Source: Elymus sibiricus
Lineage: Eukaryota; Streptophyta; Magnoliopsida; Poales; Poaceae
DNA length: 64,000 nucleotides
NCBI GenBank assembly: GCA_039707655.1
Contig: CM077667.1
Location: 154,050,642 to 154,114,641, forward strand
Direction of reading: 5' to 3'
Part shown: positions 54,812-64,000 of the stretch, one piece after another
Numbering within the stretch: the stretch's first letter is position 1
Layout: each line of letters opens with the position of its first letter
Made by a program: the position numbers and the translations under genes
The notes under the pieces: generated by a model
Databases searched by the model: none
Told to the model about the DNA's origin: nothing
What the model saw: the letters and a program-made list of their open reading frames with translations, nothing else

Positions 54812-57800
54812 GCAATGCACAAACAAGATGATGCATGATCCAATTGAAGTATTTAACATGGCTATCCTAAGCTAGTCATGTTTGTCATGCACTTATTTAA
54901 GTTCTTTAGTATTCTGGACAGAACCTCAAGTTAAGTTATTTGAACATGCATGATCATGGCAAATATGAATGCTTCACGCAAAAACGATGCAAATGCATAT
55001 GTAGAACGTTGCAAACGTAGTAACGAAGCTCACGGTACACTCACGGCAAGGTACGAACCTTAACGAAACAAAACACAAGAGAGGGAGGCCATGGGCTATT
55101 CCTTGGTATTCCAAGGATGCCACTGGATAGGAAATGAAAATCTAGCGAGAATAGAGCTAAAGATCAAGCAAAACAATGGAGTATAACTTCCACAAGTCAC
55201 GAAACACTCAAACACACAATCTGTCCACAAACAGCAACATGGCATCTTGCAACTCACATAACAGGAATTACAGCAAGTTTCAAATCACAATCAAGGCATG
55301 TACAGAAACTATACAGCATTCTTAACAAATCATCCATCTACACAAACTTTAAAGGAAGCATGGATCAATAGCAATGAAGCTCACAAGATGGCATGTTGAA
55401 ACAGATTTTAGGGACTTTGTGAAAATTCCAGTTTTATTGAATCTGAGTTAACCAGATGGCATATTGATAGCACTATTTATATATGCTAGAGGGCATTTAA
55501 TGGCATTAAAATTAACAGGGCTATAGAGGGCAACATCTACAACAAAACACTTGCACTGAGCATGAGCTAGAACACAACATATCACTTGGTAGCATCCTCT
55601 AAACATGGCATAAAAATAACAACAGATTCTCAGACTTAGACAAATTAGCAAGGCAAAACTGGACACATGTTAACAGAATAGCAACTTGACATCAGGTTTA
55701 AACTATGATGCAAAGGCTTAATTCTCAAGTTCTTAGCACAATTCAATAGAGGATGAAGAGCACAACAAAACATGTCATGGACCCAAACTCAAAGGAACAC
55801 TACATTCATGGGAACCATCCTCTAAACATAGCAAGAAAATATCAGCTTCTAACACTTAGCAAAATTTGAGACATGAAACCAGTGTTATTTTCTTAGCTTG
55901 TTAACAGCAAGAAACCCACTTATCCACAAGCTTATCATGCCAAACAAAACTACCAGGGCCTAGTGCCCACAAAACACTAGCATAATCATGTTGACAAGTC
56001 TCCCAAAAGATGCTTAGATTAAATCATGTGAAAATGACAAAATGACATGTTGGGACAAAAATGACATTGTGCAAACTTGCTCAAATGTCCAAACAAAGTG
56101 CACCATTGGATTCCTTGGGAAATTCTACCACAAAATCATATATCACACTCATATGTTTAGTTTGATAAAATGCCCAACATGCAATTCGAAAAACACACAC
56201 ATGCACTTATAAGTCACTTATTGCCCCATTTGGACATTTACTAAAATGGCAGTGGCCTGAATTGGCAAGTTACCAGGAATGGAAATAACAGAGAAAGATA
56301 AGAAAAATAAAAAAAGGGGGGGTCCCACTGGTCATACTCACCAGCCCCCCTGAGGATGACAAGTGGGGCCAGGTCCCACTGTCAGGGCCTCACACACACA
56401 CATGCCACACACACAGCACAATGCGAAGAACACACATGATCACCACGTAGCCACACGGGATCACACACACAGAGCCACAGAGATACACACACGCACAGTG
56501 CCATGAAAAAAAATAAAAGGGCAGGGGGGATTCGAACCCCTGACCTCTCGGTCCTCCCCCTAAGTCGATGCCACTACGCTACCGAGCCGGCTACTGAACA
56601 GAGAGGGGGATCTACGCAACAAATAAAAACACCAACGCATCCCCTCTGACCGGCGACAGCGACACGACGGCAATCCAATTCGCGGCGAAACGACGGCAAT
56701 CGAAGACAGCGGGCACTGGCGGAGGTTGCGAGCACGAAGGCGAACCCATTTCCGCACCCAACTCTAACTGAACGCGGCGACAGCGAGGAGCTCGAGCACG
56801 AGCTTGCGCTCGGCTCGACAATGGCGACGACGGCGAATCGGCGAACGGGACACGACTAAGCGGTCTACGCGCGAGACAAAGAGGGGGGAAGGAGACGGAT
56901 ATGCTCACTGCGGGGCTGATCGAGGTCGCGGCGAGGCGGAGACGACGGGTTGGCGCAGCCTAACGGAGCGGAGGAAGGCGACGAAGGGGACAATGGGTCG
57001 ACAGCGAATGGAGGGGGATCTTCGCCTCCTAGCTCCGGGAACAGGTCAATGAAGGTCCCGGGTTCCCTCTGGACTCCATGGACGAAGCGGAGGAAGACCC
57101 GGAGGCAAACGACGCGACGACGACGACGGTGCGCCTCTGCTTCTCTCTGACGAAACTGAACCTCTCTCCCCCTCTTTTCAGCAGAACCAGGAGGAAGAAG
57201 GGGAAGGGAAGAAGGTGGCGGCGGCGCGAAGGAGAAGGGGGGAAACCCTAGGGAGAGGGCACTGACGCCGAGGTTTTATTGGCCGGGCGCTGGGCGTCGT
57301 GGCTGCCACAGCGGCCATGTCCTCGCACTCAGCTCAGACGCTGCGAGAGGGAGGTGGAAAGGAGGAGGAAGAAAAGCAAGGAGGAGGACGCCGACAGGCG
57401 GGTCCGGCTCGGGCCATGCTGGAAAGGAGAGCGCACGCGGGAGCTAGCTGGGCCGCGGGAGGGAAGGAAGGAAGGAGGCCCAGGTGGGCCGGCTCTCTCT
57501 CTCGGCGAAAACAAAACGCAGGGTCTTTCCTATTTAAATAAAACAACACAAGAGAAAATAACCCAGGCAAGTTTTGAAAAGGAATTGGGAGGAAGAAAAA
57601 TAAGTTTTGGAATCAGAAAAACATGCTCTATTTAAAAAAAATGGAGACGGCATTTTAGAGCAACAAAATAAATGCCTAATTTAAAACAAATAGCAATCTG
57701 TTTTGGAGAATGAGGATGCATGGGTCTCAAACATGATTAGGAGCTGGCTTAGAATTCATACTGGAATATTTGGAAGATGTCCAACATTTTTAATATAGGA

Positions 57801-58111
57801 AAACAGCAAGTAAAATATTAACATGTGGCATTTGAATAGAGAGAGGAATGGCATAGTCTTTTATATGGAAATAGAGGAGAATTCAAACCAAAGCATCACA
57901 TGCATCCACTTCACAACACACACACTCACATCAACAACACCACTCCACAATCATGGCAAAAAATATGATGCACTTGATGTTATGAATATGATGCCATGAT
58001 GCATGAAATGACAAGAGGCAAAGTTGATATTCTAACTCATGATAGCATTCATAGAGGGTTTACACATGGAAATATATTACAAATGCAAAGGAATGCTCTT
58101 GGGCTGTTACA
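54812..58111 (-). repeat. E7b 3' LTR, right part (second copy)
   Basis: It matches 36064-39277 with a few percent divergence and indels, including about 90 extra bases near 55425-55515. The first 1.8 kb of the LTR (34263-36063) has no counterpart here because the duplication breakpoint lies inside the LTR. Confidence 0.88.
56503..56583 (-). ncRNA. tRNA-like Pol III unit, second copy
   Basis: The same B box GGTTCGAATCC, and an A box TAGCGTAGTGG that differs by one base from E7a but still fits the consensus. T-runs lie beyond. Confidence 0.5.
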
Positions 58112-61100
58112 ACTCTCCCCCACTACATGAGGATCTCGTCCCGAGATCTAGGAACGGAAGAATTCGGGAAATTCGGAACGGAGATGGTCCTCTCATTCCC
58201 ACGTGGCTTCTTTGTCGGAGTGATGCGACCAATTCACCTTTAGAAACTTGATTGACTTGTTGCGAGCTTACGCTCAGTTTCTTCAAGGATAGCAACTGGA
58301 TGCTCATGATAGGATAGGTCTTCTTGGAGATCAACAGTGCGCTCGGGAGTCTTGAAACACATCCAGAGCTGAGAGACATGAAACACATCATGCACATTTG
58401 AGAAATTGGGAGGAAGCTCGAGTTGGTAGGCAAGGTCACCCCTCTTGCCCACAACCTTCAAAGGACCCACAAAGCGTGGAGCAAGCTTTCCTTTGATGCC
58501 AAAGCGTTGCGTGCCTTTCATGGGAGACACTCGGAGATAGACAAAATCATCGATCTGGAAGGTCCTGTCACGATGCTTGCTATCATAATAGCTCTTCTGG
58601 TGGGACTGAGCTGCTTTGAGATTTGCACGAATGACACGGCACATTTCTTCTGCTTCAGAGATCATGTCATTACTAAGAATTTGACGCTCACCGGTTTCAG
58701 ACCAATTGAGCGGGGTGCAGCACTTTCTGCCATAGAGAATATCGAAAGGAGCTTTGGCGGAACTTGCTTGGAAGCTATTGTTGTATGAGAACTCAGCAAA
58801 CGGGAGACAATCTTCCCACTTCATGCCAAAAGAAATCACACAAGCTCTGAGCATATCTTCGAGGATTTGATTGACTCTCTCAACTTGACCACTAGTCTGA
58901 GGATGGAAAGCTGTGCTGAAACGGAGATTAGTCCCCATTGCAGTCTGGAAGGAATCCCAAAACTTGGAAGTGAAGATGCTTCCACGATATGAGGATATTA
59001 GCTTAGGAACACCGTGCAAAGAAACTATCCTTGACGTGTACAACTCTGCTAGCTGAGCTGCCGAGATAGATTCTTTGACCGGAAGGAAGTGGGCAACTTT
59101 GGTGAGCTTGTCGATGACCACGAAGATGGCATCGTTTCCTCTCTTGGACTTAGGAAACCCAGTGACGAAATCCATTTCAACATGATCGAATTTCCACTCT
59201 GGGATAGGCAAAGGCTGAAGGAGACCTGCTGGACATTGATGTTCCGCCTTCACTCTGCGACAAACATCACACTCGTTCACAAACTGAGCAATCTCACGTT
59301 TCATACGAGTCCACCAGAAGGTTTGCTTGAGGTCTTGATACATCTTGGAACCGCCTGGATGAATTGAGAAGAGGGAATTATGTGCTTCATCCATGATAAC
59401 CTTCCTGAGATCACCTTTCGGAACCACCAGACGGTCCTCGAAAAACAAGGTATCTTTGTCATCAACACGGAAGCACTTATACTTTGGAATGCTCTTGGCC
59501 ACACCTTTCTTCACTTTCTTCACCATAGCATCAAGAAGCTGGGCTTGGTGAATCTGATCTTTGAGAGTCGGAGAGACTTGAAGATTGGCCAGAAAACCTT
59601 GATGAACAAAATTTGGAGATTGAGCTTGCGGAATGCTTCACAAAGCTCGGGTTGAAGAGGCTTGAGAATAAGACTGTTGCGGTATGCCTTTCTGCTCAGC
59701 GCGTCCGCAATGACATTTGCTTTTCCCGGAGTATATTCAATGCTTGGATTGAAGTCCTCGATCATTTCCACCCAACGTGACTGCCGGAGATTGAGATTGG
59801 GTTGGGTGAAAATATACTTCAAGCCCTTGTGGTCGGTGAACACCTCAACTGGTCTCCCCAACAATAGATGTCTCCACGTCATCAGAGCATGCACAACTGC
59901 CGCCAGCTCAAGATCATGAGTGGGGTAGTCCTTCTCGCTAGGCTTCAGCTGCTGCGAGGTATAAGCCACAACTTTCTTATCTTGCATGAGAACGCCACCG
60001 AGACCTTGGAGAGAAGCATCAAAAAATACTTGGAAAGGCTTGGATTGCTCGGGAGGAACAAGAACTGGAGCAGAAGTCAGTTTCTGTTTGAGTGTATTGA
60101 ACGCCACATCACACTCAGGAGACCACACAAACTTGACATTCTTCTGAAGGAGGTTGGACAGAGGCTTAGCAATTTGAGAGAAGTTCTCGACGAATCTTCT
60201 GCAATAGCTTGCAAGGCCGAGGAAGCTACGAAGCTGCTTTACATTCTGAGGAGGCTCCCACTTCACAATTGCCTCAACTTTCTTAGGGTGCACTTTAATG
60301 CCCTCGGCAGAGATGACATGCCCAAGGTACACCACTTCATTGAGCCAAAACTCACACTTCGAGAACTTAGCATAAAACCGATGTTCCCTTAGCTTGTCAA
60401 GCACAAGCCTGAGATGCTCTGCATGCTCTTCTTCAGTCTCCGAGAACACGAGAATATCATCCAAATACACCAAGACGAACTCATTCTTGAAAGGAGAGAA
60501 TATGAAGTTCATCATTCTGGAGAAGGTTGGAGGTGCATTTGCTAGACCAAAAGACATGACGGTGTACTCATAAGAGCCAAAACTCGTCCTGAAACAGTCT
60601 TTCAGATATCTTCACGAATGCGGACTTGATGATAGCCCATACGTTGATCTAACTTCGAGAAATCCTTGGCACCTTTCAATTGCTCAAACAACTCATTGAT
60701 GTTGGGAAGTGGATACTTGTTCCTGATTGTCTTCTTATTCAATGGACGGTAATCGACTCATAGCCAGTCCGTGCCATCCTTCTTCTTGACAAACAGAACA
60801 CCACAACCCCAAGGTGAAGAACTTGGTCTGATCAGACCCAGACGCTCTTGTTCATCTGGCTGTTTCTTCAGTTCTTTCAGCTCTTCGGGGCCAAGCTTAT
60901 AAGGACGCTTGCACACCGGTTCAGTTCCAGGCTCGAGTTCAATCACAAACTCCACTGGCCAGTGAGGAGGCATTCCTGGCAACTCTTCTGGAAAGACATC
61001 TTCATACTCCGAGACAACGGGAATTTGAGAAATGGCAGAAATTTCACCCTTCTCATTGAGATAAAATAGATGAATCGTGTCATCGCGAGCAGCGAAAATG

Positions 61101-61366
61101 ATCACATCTTCAGAAGGATGAGTCAATTGGACTTCTTTAGCTTTGTAATCGACATAAGCCTTGTTCATCGCCAGAAAATACATGCCAAGAATAAGATCAA
61201 TATCGGTATTACCGAGAACAATTGGAGAGGCCAGAAAAGAATAATTGCCCATCTTGATAGAAACATTCGGAACCACCAAACGAGAATTCATCACTTTGCC
61301 GGGAGAAACAATTGGTAGAGGCTTGGACAAATTAATGGGACACAAATCATGCTTCTCGGTGAACGG
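58112..61366 (-). pseudogene. E7b pol (protease tail, RT, RNase H, integrase)
   Basis: Second copy of E7a pol. The integrase frame is open where E7a has TAG and its zinc finger has the last Cys (CDVCRR). But its second catalytic Asp is Tyr (codon at 58987-58989), and a 1-base loss near 58267 removes the end of the chromodomain. RNase H is open where E7a has TAG. Reverse transcriptase keeps YLDD but has a stop (TGA before VDYRP) and small deletions near 60595-60610. The [10 protein letters not shown] start of RNase H has a Cys-to-Phe change. Confidence 0.88.
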
Positions 61367-62587
61367 CTATGAAATGAATGAATGCGATGCACCAGTATCA
61401 AACAAAACTTTTGCAGGAATAGAATTAACCAAGAGATTACCCATTATCACTAGAGAAGAATCCTCTGCTTCAGCTGCATTAACCATGTTCACTCTTGCTG
61501 ACTTGGGATTATGCTTCACCATAGCACTGCCTGGGGGCCTGATTGTAGGAGGAGGCGGGAGACGCCGCTGGTTGTTGCACTTGTTGGAGTAATGGCCCTT
61601 CTGACCACACTTGTGACAAGTAACCTCTAAGAGCGGACAGAAGTTGCTTGGAGGAGGATCATTTGCTGACTTGGGAGCCTGAGGCCTCTGCTGAAAACCT
61701 GAGTTGGGTGGGTGGGAAGGACCACGACCACCGTGCTGCCTCTGCTGCTGAGGGGGACGAAACGGAGGAGGAGGAAGAACCCAATACTTCTGCTGCTTAG
61801 GAACAATCTGAGAGCTGGAAGAAGAGTTGGTGTCTCTGAATCGCTTCCTGGAATTCTCCAACCTGAGCTGAGTTGCCTCGACCTCTAGAGCCATGTTGTA
61901 GAACTGATCAAACTCACGAGGCTCTTGCAGGACTAGGCCCGGCTAAAGTTCATCCTTGAGACCACCTCTGAACTGGTAAATCATAGACTTCTCATCGGGA
62001 ACATCTTGCTTAGCATAGCGGGCCAGATTCTGGAAGTCGATGTTATACTGATAGACAGACTTGCTTCCTTGCTTCAAATTCCTGAACTTCTCACGCATCT
62101 CCTCGACAAATCTCGTCGGGATATGATGAGCTCTGAAGTCACGACAGAAGTCATCCCAGCTGATTGCACGATCACCTCTGGAATCCTTGTACTGCTGCCA
62201 CCAATCTCCTGCCTGACCCTTGAGCTGGAAAGTCGCAAACTTGACATAGTCCGCAGGTCTGACATTGATGCACTCAAAATGCTTGTTCATGTCACGGAGC
62301 CAATCGTCTGCATCGAGAGGCTGCTCACAACAGGTGAAGGACTTGGGCTGATTTGCGAGGAACTGGTTCAGAGTTGCGAACTAAGGCTGATTCTGAAAAT
62401 TCCCTTGATGACCTTGTTGTCCCTGCTCTCTTTCCTGCAACAACCTGAGCAACATCTGAGTGTTTGCATTGGTTGCGGCCATCACTGCTTGCCATGCCTC
62501 CGAAGGTGGAGGTGGTGGGGGGGGGGGTGGTGGAGGATCAGACTGGTCCCCCTCACGACCTGGGTTCCCACGAGTTGCCGGAGCCAT
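61367..62587 (-). pseudogene. E7b gag and protease N-terminal part
   Basis: ATG at 62585-62587. TAG at 62381-62383 and TAG at 61943-61945 interrupt the gag; E7a has CAG at both. The CCHC knuckle and DTGASHSF protease motif remain, and TAG at 61367-61369 after it is shared with E7a. The Pro-run differs slightly through the GGT microsatellite. Confidence 0.88.
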
Positions 62588-63147
62588 CCTGAAGATGGAC
62601 AGAATAATCAGCAAACCATTGATAAGATGCACTACTAGGAGAAACCCTACTAGTAGCGCTTGAAAAACCTATAGCAGTAGCGCTGGGTCCAGCGCTACTG
62701 CTAACGCGCTACAGCTAAGTTGTAGCAGTAGCGCTGGTTGGTGCAGCGCTACTGCTAAGTCTGGTTAGCAGTAGCGCTGCACTGACCAGCGCTACTGCTA
62801 CAACTTAGCTGTAGCGCTGTGGAAAGGCAAGCGCTGCTGCTAACCCAGCGCTGCTGCTAGATGCCTTCCAGCGCTGCTGCTAGTATTCCCGCTTTCACAG
62901 ATTCATACCCCCTCTACGTATTCGTGATGTATTTATACAGGCTCTATACAGTAGTTTCATCAGATCACAATAAACATACACTATTATCATCATATCATAC
63001 ACATACAGTAGTCTCGTCATACCATCATCATCATCATTCAACACAAATATCATCACATCTCAAAAATAGCGATACACAAGTCATGTCATGTCTCGAATAA
63101 GTAAAACTGCATGGTCATGGCACACACACAAGTTTCATCATCTCTAT

Positions 63148-63402
63148 CTAAACCATGATGTAAAAGAGAAGAGCGATCAGCAAGAGCAAGACCATGACTA
63201 TGTAGTACTTGAGGCACCGGCGGTTCCGCCCCCGCTCTTGCCGGAGCGTCCACCTCAAGTAACTACTTTCCGCTTCGGCTCTGCTGTCGAACCCTCTGTG
63301 GCTAGCACCCGGGTACTTGTCCACCAGGGCCTGAGCGTCTGGCCAGTGGTCATAGACTCCTGGAACCTTCCCAACGAACACGATGTAGCAGCCCTTCGCC
63401 AT
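63148..63402 (-). CDS. RNase H1/viroplasmin-fold small protein, second copy
   Basis: ATG at 63400-63402. The hybrid-binding-type domain and the hydrophobic tail (YYIVMVLLLLIALLF) are kept, with a few substitutions. An extra A near 63164 changes only the last four residues and leaves the membrane segment. Confidence 0.55.
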   Translation of the reverse strand: MAKGCYIVFVGKVPGVYDHWPDAQALVDKYPGASHRGFDSRAEAESSYLRWTLRQERGRNRRCLKYYIVMVLLLLIALLFYIMV

Positions 63403-63639
63403 CTCTGATCTATGTACCTGCATCAGGAACGATCATATGCAACATAATGTACTTAAGAACACAAAGAGGCATAATTAGCAAAATACAAGCAACCTATAGT
63501 AAACATAAATGGCGAAGTTCCTCATACCCAAACTAATTAACTAGAGCGATCTACGCTAGTTCAGGACCACTGTTTAATTACATCACATAGTTTCGTCTGG
63601 ACGCTAGTGACACATATATTGTCAACGACAATCAGTCCT

Positions 63640-64000
63640 CGGTCCAATCTTCATAGTCAGGGACGAAGCACCCGAGCTTCTTGAAAGGCTTCAGGTCCAG
63701 ACGCTAAGCGATTAGCAGTGCTCGGACATCATCCCGCGTGATTGGCCCATGGTAGAACATCCCTGTTGGTTCGAGGACCTGCTTCATGATTACTTGGGCA
63801 AGTTCACACTGCACATGATAAAACTCAGCTCGGATTCGATGATCCGGTGTCTTTCCTATGCTTGTGGCCCAGTTGACAATCTCAGCATCGTTGGTAGTAG
63901 CTGACATGTGAAGGCGTTGATTATCCCTTCTGAACTCGAGCATGTGATGCATGAGGTAGAATCCATCAGCCTTACTGATGTGCGGTTGCTGGATGCAGCA
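63640..64000 (-). pseudogene. Ulp1-like relic, second copy (partial)
   Basis: It corresponds to 44799-45167. TAG at 63704-63706 replaces CAG of the first copy near the C-terminus. The rest continues past the window edge. Confidence 0.6.

Larger units (their letters stand above)
62630..64000 (-). mobile_element. E8b CACTA transposon, left end (second copy, continues past window)
   Basis: Same terminus, same ATG flank (62627-62629) and same distance (43 bp) to the gag start as E8a. It includes subterminal repeats (62630-62895), the small RNase H1/viroplasmin-fold ORF and part of the Ulp1-like relic. The window ends at the position that corresponds to 45167 in E8a. Confidence 0.92.

Overview
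The window reads as intergenic DNA of a large-genome Triticeae grass (wheat, Aegilops or barley type). Almost all of it is nested LTR retrotransposons plus one CACTA DNA transposon. The clues are BARE/Angela-type Copia LTRs, an Athila-type gag-protease element with a plant-style LTR, Tekay-type chromovirus polyproteins, a CACTA with TNP2-class transposase, and plant splice signals. I found no host single-copy gene, rRNA or credible functional tRNA. I assigned family names by recognising motifs and could not check them against a database.

Left half (1-27540) is a four-level nest. A Tat-lineage Gypsy integrase on the minus strand (27541-28753) was hit by E1, an Athila-like gag-protease element on the plus strand (1-5473 and 26561-27540; its 5' LTR starts outside the window). 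The E1 3' LTR was hit by E2, a 21.1-kb Tekay-like chromovirus on the plus strand (5474-26560, target duplication TGAGT). The E2 5' LTR was hit by E3, a 6.1-kb non-autonomous Tat-like element on the minus strand (6632-12718, target duplication CCCGA). E3 carries an intron-containing gene antisense to the element, with its own TATA box. The E2 3' LTR holds a 691-bp CACTA-end fragment flanked by a 34-bp duplication.

Middle (27541-34262): the Tat pol remnant (E4), a chimeric BARE/Angela-like Copia remnant with one 1764-bp LTR (E5), and the gag-protease part of a Sirevirus-type Copia (E6). All are on the minus strand.

Right half (34263-64000): a second Tekay-like chromovirus on the minus strand (E7a, 5.0-kb LTR) carries a complete 10.4-kb CACTA transposon (E8a, target duplication ATG) 43 bp upstream of its gag start. 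A segment of about 18.75 kb (36064-54811), holding most of E7a and all of E8a, is then repeated in direct orientation from 54812 to the window end (E7b/E8b). The copies differ by a few percent and the CACTA sits at exactly the same base. E8 codes on the minus strand for a TNP2-type transposase, a three-exon second transposase-type gene, a Ulp1-like protease relic and a small RNase H1/viroplasmin-fold protein with a C-terminal membrane segment.

Nearly every gene is broken. Comparing the two copies shows six nonsense changes, all CAG to TAG, as expected from deamination of CHG-methylated cytosines in silenced plant DNA.
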